From positions 3,745,067 through 3,809,066 of the forward strand of contig CP060294.1 in assembly GCA_014302835.1 (NCBI GenBank): DNA of 64,000 nucleotides. The letters are read 5' to 3'. The first letter of the stretch is position 1; every line of letters starts with the position of its first letter. This DNA is from Pedobacter sp. PAMC26386 (GTDB taxonomy: Bacteria > Bacteroidota > Bacteroidia > Sphingobacteriales > Sphingobacteriaceae). The position numbers and the translations under genes are program-made. This document shows positions 9,021 through 16,747 of this stretch, in pieces. The notes beneath the pieces are model-generated. The model was not told the DNA's origin. It worked only from the letters and a program-made list of their open reading frames with translations, and searched no databases.

Positions 9021-9683
9021 TTAAACATTTAAATAACTCATTAACAAATTGTATCTGTCTTCCGTTCCGTTATCCGTATTGGTGCTGTTAAATACTGCTT
9101 TAACCTGATAATCATATCTTTCAAAAGCAGAGATAATACCAGATAATTCAGTTTTATTAATTTTCAGCGTGACCTCTAAGCGAGTAGAATCCGGAAAATT
9201 CTGCACGTAAGAGGATAAGATTTGTGCATTATCAGCCTCAACAATCTGAGCCATATGCGATAAGGAGTTGTTACGATTACTAATCTCCAGGACGATAATT
9301 CCTCCTGGTTCTTTAACCGCAAAAATATCTGAGGTATACTTTAATAAGTCGTGTATAGAAATAACCCCCAGATAATTTTTTTGATAATCAAGTACCGGAA
9401 CTAATGAAAGTTTAAGCTGATCAAATATCCGGATGACATCATAAACATGTACATCCTGATACACAAATGGGTTCAGAATAGTTAAAGAAAGTACACCTAT
9501 AGGCTCTTCAATATTTCTGATTTCCAACAGGTGATCTTCTGCCACTATTCCCAGGAAAGCGCCCTCGTTTAAGACCGGCAAATGATTTAATTTGAATTCT
9601 GCCATTCTATCCAATGCAGTGTGCACCGTTTCAGAAGTCTGTAATGGTGGGATTGAATTGGATATGAGTTCAGATGCAAACAT
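9021..9683 (-). CDS. CBS-domain protein
   Basis: A 220-residue cytoplasmic protein with two CBS domains (about residues 1-65 and 70-130). A C-terminal alpha/beta part (about 140-215) resembles an ACT-like regulatory fold. CBS pairs bind adenosyl ligands such as AMP, ATP or NAD and report energy or redox state. No catalytic domain is attached, so this looks like a stand-alone sensor. Its place just before nadK makes an adenine nucleotide a reasonable, untested ligand. Confidence 0.85.
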   Translation of the reverse strand: MFASELISNSIPPLQTSETVHTALDRMAEFKLNHLPVLNEGAFLGIVAEDHLLEIRNIEEPIGVLSLTILNPFVYQDVHVYDVIRIFDQLKLSLVPVLDYQKNYLGVISIHDLLKYTSDIFAVKEPGGIIVLEISNRNNSLSHMAQIVEADNAQILSSYVQNFPDSTRLEVTLKINKTELSGIISAFERYDYQVKAVFNSTNTDNGTEDRYNLLMSYLNV

Positions 9684-9685
9684 GG

Positions 9686-10450
9686 CTATTTCAATAAAAT
9701 TCTATCTAAAAATTTGTCCAGATAATCGTTAAAAATCTCAGGATGCTCCATCATTGGGACATGTCCGCATTTATCAACCCAATTCAACTCCGAATTAGGC
9801 AGCAGCTGATGAAATTCTTCTGCTACATCCGGTGGAGTTACCTGATCATTTTTACCCCAGATTAAAGAAACAGGGATCGTTATTTTGTGCAGGTCTTTAG
9901 ACATATTATGACGAATAGCAGATTTTGCTAAAGCCAGAATACGGATAACTCTTGAACGTTCATTTACCGTTTTATAAATCTCATCTACCATTTCTTTAGT
10001 AGCGATAGAAGGATCATAAAAAGTAAACTCTACTTTTTCGCGAATATAATCATAACTTTCTCTTCTTGGGAAAGTACCACCAAATGCATTTTCATATAAA
10101 CCAGAACTACCAGTTAATACCAATGCTTTAACACTTTCCTGATGTGCTGCCGTAACAACAAGACCAAGATGTCCACCTAAAGAATTACCGATAAGAACTA
10201 CCTGCCCAAGTTTCTTAAACTTGATAAATTTATGAATGTATTTTGCTAAACTTTTAACACCTAAGGTAAGAATTGGTAATTCATATATAGGCAAAATCGG
10301 CACCAGTATACGGTAATTTTCTTTAAAATGATCAATAACCGGCTCCCAATTGCTCAATTCACCCATCAAACCATGAAGTAATACCAGGGTCTCGCCTTTA
10401 CCGGCCTCTATATACTTAAACCCGTCCTCTTCTATTACTTCGTATTTCAT
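9686..10450 (-). CDS. Alpha/beta-fold hydrolase
   Basis: A 254-residue protein with the full catalytic triad: nucleophile Ser90 in Gly-Asn-Ser-Leu-Gly-Gly, Asp202 in Trp-Gly-Lys-Asn-Asp, and His230 in Cys-Gly-His. The oxyanion His-Gly is at 26-27. There is no signal peptide, so it is cytoplasmic. The substrate cannot be read from the sequence; relatives include esterases and C-C bond hydrolases. The stop is two bases before the CBS-protein start, so the two are cotranscribed. Confidence 0.9.
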   Translation of the reverse strand: MKYEVIEEDGFKYIEAGKGETLVLLHGLMGELSNWEPVIDHFKENYRILVPILPIYELPILTLGVKSLAKYIHKFIKFKKLGQVVLIGNSLGGHLGLVVTAAHQESVKALVLTGSSGLYENAFGGTFPRRESYDYIREKVEFTFYDPSIATKEMVDEIYKTVNERSRVIRILALAKSAIRHNMSKDLHKITIPVSLIWGKNDQVTPPDVAEEFHQLLPNSELNWVDKCGHVPMMEHPEIFNDYLDKFLDRILLK

Positions 10451-10619
10451 GTATATATATATTTCTGTAAATATTTCCCGGAATGGATATTACCACAATG
10501 GTGTCCGGTTCAACATTGTTTCTTAAGATACGCTACTAAGTTAGTCGCCTAATTTAATTTTAAACAAAAAAAACTGTTAATTTTTAAATTAATTCTTTAC
10601 AGATACCATCTAACACAAT

Positions 10620-11066
10620 TTATGCCAATTGATTTTTCACAATTTCAGCTATCAATTTGCCGTCAGCCTTACCAGCCAGTTCTTTATTTGCCAGCCCCAT
10701 AATACGCCCCATGTCTTTTACTGTGTTTGCACCAGATTCTGTTATCAGCTTAGCAATCAGAACTTCAACTTCTTCTTTGCTTAATTGCTGTGGCATAAAC
10801 TGGCTGATTACTGCAATTTCCTCATCCTCAATTATAGCCAGGTCTTCTCTGCCTTGCTGTTTGTAGATATCAGAAGATTCTTTTCTTTGCTTAATTAGGC
10901 GTTGAAGAATTTTCATTTCTCCATCTTCAGTGATCTCTTCAGCAGATCCTTTTTCTGTTCTGGCTAGTAATAAAGCTGCTTTAATTGCACGTAAACCTCT
11001 CAATGAAGCCTGATCTTTGGCTAACATTGCTTTTTTTATTTCCTGATCTATAATTGTTGATACCAT
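10620..11066 (-). CDS. GatB/YqeY-domain protein
   Basis: The 148-residue protein matches the YqeY family: a helical bundle related to the tRNA-binding tail of GatB. Visible marks are Arg-Gly-Leu-Arg-Ala-Ile-Lys-Ala-Ala near residue 25 and the Gln-Phe-Met-Pro-x-Gln-Leu segment near residue 92. The C-terminal half holds the Lys-Asp-Met-Gly-Arg-Ile-Met-Gly motif. The family is thought to bind aminoacyl-tRNA-related substrates, but its role is not settled. It lies 17 bases after the SDR gene. Confidence 0.9.
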   Translation of the reverse strand: MVSTIIDQEIKKAMLAKDQASLRGLRAIKAALLLARTEKGSAEEITEDGEMKILQRLIKQRKESSDIYKQQGREDLAIIEDEEIAVISQFMPQQLSKEEVEVLIAKLITESGANTVKDMGRIMGLANKELAGKADGKLIAEIVKNQLA

Positions 11067-11083
11067 ATTCTTACGATTTAATT

Positions 11084-11839
11084 CTAATTTCTATTGACCA
11101 ATGTTGCAGATGCCTGTGCTGTAGGCATGATTAACATATCATTTATATTTACATGTGCAGGGCGACTCACCACAAACCAAATTGCATCTGCAATATCCTG
11201 CGCCAGCAAAGGCTCCAATCCTTCATAAACTTTTTTTGCCTTGTCTTCATCTCCTTTAAAGCGAACTACTGAAAACTCGGTTTCTACCATCCCGGGGTTA
11301 ATTGCAGTCACTTTGATCCCATGAGGAAGCAAGTCCATCCGCATTCCTTTATTTAGGGCATCCACTGCATGTTTTGTGGCACAATAAACATTTCCATTTG
11401 GATAAACCTCTTTACCAGCGATAGAACCGATATTGATGATATGACCTTTTTTTGCAGTGATCATCCAGTTGGAAACTATTTTAGTCACATAAAGTAATCC
11501 CTTTACATTGGTATCGATCATGGTATCCCAGTCGTTAGTATCACCTTTTTGTATAGGATCCAATCCCTGGCTCAAACCCGCATTATTAACTAGTACATCG
11601 ATCTGTTTCCAGTTTTCCGGTAAGCTTCCCAACACTTCAGTCAAAATCTTGTTATCTCTTACATCTGCAATCAATGCTTTAATCTCAACTGCATATTTAT
11701 CTGCTAAATGTTTAGCAACTTCCTTTAATTTCTCTTCTCTTCTGGCTACCAATACCAATTGATATCCCTGCTGCGCAAATAAATGTGCACATGATTTCCC
11801 TATTCCTGAAGTCGCGCCTGTAATTAATGCAGTTTTCAT
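11084..11839 (-). CDS. Short-chain dehydrogenase/reductase, YdfG-like
   Basis: A classical SDR of 251 residues. The Rossmann motif Thr-Gly-Ala-Thr-Ser-Gly-Ile-Gly is at 7-14 and Asn-Asn-Ala-Gly at 85-88. The catalytic Ser139, Tyr152 and Lys156 are all present. The Arg-Arg after the second strand suggests NADP preference. Close relatives (YdfG) oxidise 3-hydroxy acids such as L-allo-threonine and serine; the true substrate is unknown. It sits in a minus-strand run with porT and the YqeY-domain gene. Confidence 0.9.
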   Translation of the reverse strand: MKTALITGATSGIGKSCAHLFAQQGYQLVLVARREEKLKEVAKHLADKYAVEIKALIADVRDNKILTEVLGSLPENWKQIDVLVNNAGLSQGLDPIQKGDTNDWDTMIDTNVKGLLYVTKIVSNWMITAKKGHIINIGSIAGKEVYPNGNVYCATKHAVDALNKGMRMDLLPHGIKVTAINPGMVETEFSVVRFKGDEDKAKKVYEGLEPLLAQDIADAIWFVVSRPAHVNINDMLIMPTAQASATLVNRN

Positions 11840-11895
11840 CTCTTAAAATTTAAATACCCTTTCAGACAAAGCTATTAAATTCCAGCTTGACAGCA

Positions 11896-12651
11896 TCATT
11901 CAAAAAATAAACTGAATGTCACATGACGCAGCATCAATTTATCTATGGGATTGTTAAAAGGGTTTCTTTCTTTCCTGTCCAAAACATCATTCAAAGAATA
12001 AGATAATTTGATTTCGGGAGACATCTTGAAATACTCAAAGTATAAATCCATTCCAAACGCCGCTTCAGCAGAGAAATAACTCTTCTGGTTTTTAAGAAAT
12101 TTATACTGTTCTTCAAGTATTGAATCATCTGATTTTTTCTTCGAAGCAATATCTATAGAATATTTCACACCATATAACATATAGGCCCTAAAGTTATTTC
12201 GTCTGTCAGACTTGATTTTAATACCCAAAGGAAACTCTACCATAGTAGCTACTACTTTCTTTTCAAGGGGGTTTGTAAAATCAGCGGGGTTAGTTACAGT
12301 TGGCGTGAGATATTCATATTCCATCAGCCTGTCTGTAAAAACAAGCGTTGGGGTTAACCTCAAATCAAAGTGATTACTAATCCTGCCGTTGACTACAAAA
12401 CCAATTCCAAATCCTGGAGACGATTTACCGTATATTGCTGTTAAAGGATCCGTGAGCGGAGTCATTCCATCTGAAGAAACATAAGGCTCTCTCCAATTCG
12501 GTTTTTTCGTCACCTTATAAGAAGAGGCTGTATACTGAAAAGTAAAGCCAAAATGGACTCTTTCATCATCTACCCCACCACCCCAATTTTGAGCATGCGC
12601 AGCAGCAAAAGGTAAAAGAAGAAGCGCCAAAAGGCCTATTTTTAATCTCAT
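11896..12651 (-). CDS. porT: PorT-family protein of the type IX secretion system
   Basis: A 251-residue outer-membrane barrel protein with a signal peptide ending Ala-Ala-Ala-His-Ala-Gln. It has alternating beta strands and ends Phe-Ser-Leu-Phe-Phe-Glu. It begins nine bases after ubiE, the same neighbour porT/sprT has in other Bacteroidota. PorT is needed for type IX secretion, which exports proteins carrying a C-terminal sorting domain. One such cargo protein is encoded at 23686-24204. The call rests on both sequence style and neighbour. Confidence 0.8.
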   Translation of the reverse strand: MRLKIGLLALLLLPFAAAHAQNWGGGVDDERVHFGFTFQYTASSYKVTKKPNWREPYVSSDGMTPLTDPLTAIYGKSSPGFGIGFVVNGRISNHFDLRLTPTLVFTDRLMEYEYLTPTVTNPADFTNPLEKKVVATMVEFPLGIKIKSDRRNNFRAYMLYGVKYSIDIASKKKSDDSILEEQYKFLKNQKSYFSAEAAFGMDLYFEYFKMSPEIKLSYSLNDVLDRKERNPFNNPIDKLMLRHVTFSLFFE

Positions 12652-12660
12652 CTGAATCTA

Positions 12661-13395
12661 TTAACCTTTTATACCGGTATATATTGTACTGATCCCAAAC
12701 GTTAGGGGTCTGTATTTAGTCGTTTGATAACCTACCTTATCCATTACTGCAATAAAAGACTTTCCATCTGGAAAAGCAACAGCAGATTCATTTAAATAAG
12801 TATATGCCCTGGCATCCTTAGAAAATATTTTCCCGAATACTGGCAAAAGATATTTAAAATAAAAATTATAAAGCTGTTTTACTGGGAATGCAGTAGGCTT
12901 TGAGAATTCAAGGATCACCACTTTCCCACCCGGTTTCAATACCCGCAGCATGTCTGATAAACCTTTTTCAAGATCCTGGTAATTTCTCACGCCAAAGGCA
13001 ACGGTGATCGCATCAAAATGGTTGTCTCCAAACTTCAAACCTTCAGAATCTCCGATTTCTACACTAAAAATATCCTGTAAATTACGTTCTGCAATTTTTT
13101 TACGGGCTACATCAAGCATTCCGATAGAAATATCTACCCCCGTTATTTTTTTTGGATGAAGTATTTTGATCGCCTCAAAAGCAAAATCGCCAGTGCCTGT
13201 GGCTACATCAAGAATATGCTGTGGTTTCGATGCTGACAATTCACGAATGGCCTTTTTACGCCATATAATGTCTATTCCTACAGAAAGAAAATGATTCAGG
13301 AAGTCATAAGTACCGGCAATATTATCAAACATTGTAGTCACCTGTTCCTTTTTCGTAATTGTCGCAGATTGGTATGGAGTTATTTTTTCGTTCAT
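12661..13395 (-). CDS. ubiE: Demethylmenaquinone methyltransferase
   Basis: SAM-dependent C-methylation of demethylmenaquinone, the last step of menaquinone synthesis. The 244-residue chain has the SAM site Asp-Val-Ala-Thr-Gly-Thr-Gly-Asp at 63-70 and the UbiE signature Gly-Val-Arg-Asn-Tyr. The later segment Arg-Val-Leu-Lys-Pro-Gly-Gly is also present. I start at the ATG at 13395. An in-frame TTG at 13407 can be excluded because it is part of a -7 promoter box (13405-13412). A UbiA-type prenyltransferase gene lies on the other side of engB. Confidence 0.95.
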   Translation of the reverse strand: MNEKITPYQSATITKKEQVTTMFDNIAGTYDFLNHFLSVGIDIIWRKKAIRELSASKPQHILDVATGTGDFAFEAIKILHPKKITGVDISIGMLDVARKKIAERNLQDIFSVEIGDSEGLKFGDNHFDAITVAFGVRNYQDLEKGLSDMLRVLKPGGKVVILEFSKPTAFPVKQLYNFYFKYLLPVFGKIFSKDARAYTYLNESAVAFPDGKSFIAVMDKVGYQTTKYRPLTFGISTIYTGIKG

Positions 13396-13404
13396 GGTGT
13401 GCAG

Positions 13405-13412
13405 CAAAGATA
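13405..13412 (-). promoter_or_regulatory. -7 box of ubiE, nine bases before its ATG
   Basis: Read on the minus strand this is TATCTTTG, an exact TAnnTTTG match. Only nine bases separate it from the ubiE ATG, so the mRNA leader should be very short or absent. The -33 element is not obvious. It shares a 52-base divergent spacer with the engB promoter. Confidence 0.65.
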
Positions 13413-13416
13413 AGTA

Positions 13417-13443
13417 TTGTTGAAAACTAATTTTCTACCTTTG
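13417..13443 (+). promoter_or_regulatory. engB promoter, predicted leaderless
   Basis: TACCTTTG at 13436-13443 matches the -7 consensus. A TTG at 13417-13419 could serve as the -33 element at a 16-base gap. Only four bases lie between the box and the engB ATG at 13448, so transcription should start at or next to the start codon. Confidence 0.7.
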
Positions 13444-13447
13444 TCAA

Positions 13448-14074
13448 ATGATTATAAAATCAGCAACATTTATTTGCAGTAATACCAAGATATCGGCTCT
13501 ACCAGTAGCTAACATGCCTGAATATGCTTTTATTGGCCGCTCTAACGTAGGAAAGTCGTCCCTTATTAATATGCTGGTTAACCAGCACGGATTAGCTAAA
13601 ACGTCCCAAAAACCAGGAAAAACACAGTTAATCAACCACTTTTTGGTGAACGAAAAATGGTATATCGTCGATTTACCAGGTTACGGTTACGCGAAAGTTT
13701 CTAAAAACAGTCGTGAAAGCTGGGAGAAATTTATCCGTAATTATATCACCAAAAGGGAAAGTTTACAGTGTGTATTCGTTTTAATTGACAGTCGTCTTCC
13801 GCCACAAAAGATAGATATTGAGTTTTGCTGTTGGATGGGAGAGATCCAGATCCCCTTCGTTCTAGCTTTTACAAAGTCCGATAAGCAGTCTACAACCAAA
13901 ACAAATCAGAATATCACTCTCTTCAAGAAAGAACTTTCAGGATGGTTTGAAGAAATCCCACCAATCTTTGCAACTTCAGCAGAAAAATTAGTGGGAAGAG
14001 ATGAGATTCTGAATTTTGTAGATCAGACCAATCTTGATTTTGCAATGCCTATCCTGACGCCTGACGAAGATTAA
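13448..14074 (+). CDS. engB: Ribosome biogenesis GTPase EngB (YsxC/YihA)
   Basis: A 208-residue GTPase needed for assembly of the large ribosomal subunit. Its P-loop Gly-Arg-Ser-Asn-Val-Gly-Lys-Ser-Ser is at 30-38, the G3 motif Asp-Leu-Pro-Gly-Tyr-Gly at 75-80, and the G4 Thr-Lys-Ser-Asp at 142-145. The gene diverges from ubiE and heads a plus-strand run with the prenyltransferase (15-base gap) and an M3 peptidase. Its promoter box ends four bases before the ATG. Confidence 0.95.
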   Translation: MIIKSATFICSNTKISALPVANMPEYAFIGRSNVGKSSLINMLVNQHGLAKTSQKPGKTQLINHFLVNEKWYIVDLPGYGYAKVSKNSRESWEKFIRNYITKRESLQCVFVLIDSRLPPQKIDIEFCCWMGEIQIPFVLAFTKSDKQSTTKTNQNITLFKKELSGWFEEIPPIFATSAEKLVGRDEILNFVDQTNLDFAMPILTPDED

Positions 14075-14089
14075 TAACGACACCATTAA

Positions 14090-14956
14090 ATGAAGAAGTA
14101 TTTTTCACTCGTGCTTTTTGCACATTCAGTTTTCGCACTACCTTTTGCGATGATTGGTTTTTTTCTAGGCGTAACCACAACTGATCACCCTTTCAACTGG
14201 GTGATTTTGTTATTAGTACTCCTTTGTATGGTATTCGCCAGAAATTCTGCGATGGCTTTTAACCGATATCTTGACAGAGATATTGATGCTAAAAATCCAC
14301 GTACAAATATGCGCGATATTCCTGCCGGAAAAGTTTCAGCTAATGAGGCACTTATCTTTGTAATTGTTAATTGCGTGCTTTTTATTATTACCACAGCATT
14401 CATTAATAAACTATGTTTGTACCTCTCTCCGGTTGCGCTGTTTGTCGTCTTATTTTATAGTTATACCAAACGCTTTACTGCATTGTGTCATCTGGTACTT
14501 GGACTGGGTTTATCCCTCGCTCCTATTGGTGCCTATATTGCTGTAACAGGTGAATTCGCTATCGTTCCTGTACTCTACTCCCTGGCTGTTTTATTTTGGG
14601 TAAGTGGTTTTGATATTATCTATGCTTTGCAGGATGAAGAGTTTGATAAAGGAGAAAAACTACATTCAATCCCCCAGGCAATTGGTAGAAAAAGAGCACT
14701 CAGACTCTCTGAATTTTTACATGTGCTGTCTGCTATTTGTGTCATCCTTCCTTTAGTATTCACTACCTTCAGCTGGGCATACTATCTGGGTGTTACTTTC
14801 TTTTGTTCGATGTTAATCTATCAGCATCTGCTTGTTAAACCAAATGACATCAGTAAAGTGAATAAGGCATTTGCCACCACCAACGGATTAGCCTCTGTGA
14901 TTTTCGCAGCCTGCTTTTTGCTGGATGCTTTTTTAAGAACAATTTTCAAATTCTAG
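14090..14956 (+). CDS. UbiA-type polyprenyltransferase
   Basis: An integral membrane prenyltransferase of 288 residues with about eight or nine membrane segments. Both Asp-rich motifs that bind the prenyl diphosphate through Mg are present: Asn-Arg-x-x-Asp-Arg-Asp-Ile-Asp at 58-66 and Asp-Glu-Glu-Phe-Asp near 182. The group transfers a polyprenyl chain to an aromatic acceptor. With a menaquinone methyltransferase nearby, a role in menaquinone synthesis (for example the MqnP step of the futalosine route) is likely. 4-hydroxybenzoate prenylation for ubiquinone is less likely in this phylum. Confidence 0.85.
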   Translation: MKKYFSLVLFAHSVFALPFAMIGFFLGVTTTDHPFNWVILLLVLLCMVFARNSAMAFNRYLDRDIDAKNPRTNMRDIPAGKVSANEALIFVIVNCVLFIITTAFINKLCLYLSPVALFVVLFYSYTKRFTALCHLVLGLGLSLAPIGAYIAVTGEFAIVPVLYSLAVLFWVSGFDIIYALQDEEFDKGEKLHSIPQAIGRKRALRLSEFLHVLSAICVILPLVFTTFSWAYYLGVTFFCSMLIYQHLLVKPNDISKVNKAFATTNGLASVIFAACFLLDAFLRTIFKF

Positions 14957-14960
14957 ACCA

Positions 14961-16676
14961 ATGATCAATCTTATTATACCAAAAAAGACCAGGACTTATA
15001 TTCCTCAGACGCTTGAAATTAAATGGGAGAACCTTTCTCCTGTTCTGGATGAATTGCTAAACAGAGAAATCACGAATGTAGCAGGGCTTGAAAAATGGCT
15101 TAAAGACAAAAGTGAATTTGAAGCTGCATTGGAAGAAGATTTTGCCTGGAGATATATTAAGATGAGCTGCAATACAGCGAACGAAGAGCTGGTGAGCAGT
15201 TTTCAATATTTCGCCACTGAAATTGAACCAAAGATTTCTCCTGTTACCAACTTATTAAATAAGAAATTGGTAGACAGCCCATATATTGATGAACTGGATC
15301 AGACTAAATACTTTGTTTATTTAAGAGCAATCAAAAAGGCGCTTGAAATTTACAGAGAAGAGAATGTTGAATTATTTACAAAACTGCAAATCACACAGCA
15401 AAAATACCAGGCAACAACTGGTGCAATGAGTGTAGTGATCAATGACAAAGAATATACGCTGGAACAGGCTGCAGTCCTGACTAAAGATATTAACAGGGCC
15501 GTGCGTCAGCAGGCCTGGGAAACTATACAGCAACGCCGTCTGATAGACAAAGATAAGCTGAACATCGTGTTTGACGAATTGGTTGTGATGCGTCACCAGG
15601 TAGCCCTGAATGCAGGATTCGAAAGCTATAGAGATTATATGTTCCAGGCTTTGGGCAGATTCGATTATAGCGTGAAAGATTGTTATGCCTTTCATGAAGC
15701 GATAGAAAAAGAAATCGTTCCTATTTTAAAGGAACAGGCAGAGAAAAGAGCAGAATTACTAGGACTTGTAGAATTGAAGCCTTGGGATATGGAGGTTAGT
15801 ACTTCTGGTAAAGCAGCATTGAAACCATTCAAAAATGGAGAAGAGCTGATTGAAAAAAGTATAGCTGCTTTTACAGCAATAGATCCTAAATTAGGTCAGA
15901 TGCTTTCCATAATGAAAGCTAATAATCTTTTTGATGTAGAAAGCAGAAAAGGTAAAGCTCCTGGAGGGTATAATTATCCACTGGCAGAAACAGGTGCTCC
16001 TTTCATTTTCATGAACTCTGCCGGCTCATTAAGAGATCTGACTACAATGGTTCATGAAGGCGGGCACGCCATTCATACTTTTCTAACAGCAAACCTGGAG
16101 CTCAATGACTTTAAACACTGTCCTTCTGAAGTTGCAGAATTAGCATCAATGAGTATGGAATTGATTTCCATGGATCAGTGGGATATCTATTTTGATAATC
16201 CTGCAGATTTGATCCGCGCAAAAAAAGAACAATTGCAGGATGTATTAAAAACCTTACCATGGGTAGCGGTGATTGATCAGTTTCAGCATTGGATTTACAC
16301 CAATCCTTCACATAATGCAGCGGACAGAGAAGTTGCATTTAAACAGATCTATGAAAGATTTGGTGCAGGCTTTGCAAACTGGGATGGTCTGGATCAGGAA
16401 TTCGGTAATATCTGGCAAAAACAGCTGCATCTTTTCGAAGTTCCGTTTTATTATATAGAATATGCAATTGCACAATTAGGCGCCATTGCAATCTGGAAAA
16501 ACTACAAAGAGAACCCAGAGAAAGCTTTACAACAATATCTTGATGCACTGGCACTTGGATATACCAAACCAATGAATGAGATTTATGAAACTGCAGGTAT
16601 TAAATTTGACTTCAGCAGCAGTTATATTAAAGAACTCGCTTCATTTGTAAAAGATGAATTAGATAAACTAGATTAA
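14961..16676 (+). CDS. M3-family oligoendopeptidase (PepF-like)
   Basis: A zinc metallopeptidase of 571 residues with the His-Glu-Gly-Gly-His motif at about 365-369. The upstream Pro-Gly-Gly-Tyr-Asn-Tyr and downstream Glu-Val-Ala-Glu-Leu-Ala-Ser-Met-Ser-Met-Glu segments are typical of the PepF clade. There is no signal peptide, so it degrades short peptides in the cytoplasm. The start lies four bases after the prenyltransferase stop, so the two are cotranscribed with engB. Confidence 0.92.
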   Translation: MINLIIPKKTRTYIPQTLEIKWENLSPVLDELLNREITNVAGLEKWLKDKSEFEAALEEDFAWRYIKMSCNTANEELVSSFQYFATEIEPKISPVTNLLNKKLVDSPYIDELDQTKYFVYLRAIKKALEIYREENVELFTKLQITQQKYQATTGAMSVVINDKEYTLEQAAVLTKDINRAVRQQAWETIQQRRLIDKDKLNIVFDELVVMRHQVALNAGFESYRDYMFQALGRFDYSVKDCYAFHEAIEKEIVPILKEQAEKRAELLGLVELKPWDMEVSTSGKAALKPFKNGEELIEKSIAAFTAIDPKLGQMLSIMKANNLFDVESRKGKAPGGYNYPLAETGAPFIFMNSAGSLRDLTTMVHEGGHAIHTFLTANLELNDFKHCPSEVAELASMSMELISMDQWDIYFDNPADLIRAKKEQLQDVLKTLPWVAVIDQFQHWIYTNPSHNAADREVAFKQIYERFGAGFANWDGLDQEFGNIWQKQLHLFEVPFYYIEYAIAQLGAIAIWKNYKENPEKALQQYLDALALGYTKPMNEIYETAGIKFDFSSSYIKELASFVKDELDKLD

Positions 16677-16747
16677 TTCTATAATATTTTTTATACTTTC
16701 AGCGAATAAGCTAAAAACAGCAAAACAATCTAACCAAATTGCCCATT

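Noticed and set aside
15372..15695. 107-codon minus-strand frame within the M3 peptidase gene
   Set aside because: Fully overlaps a clear metallopeptidase on the other strand. No recognisable features.
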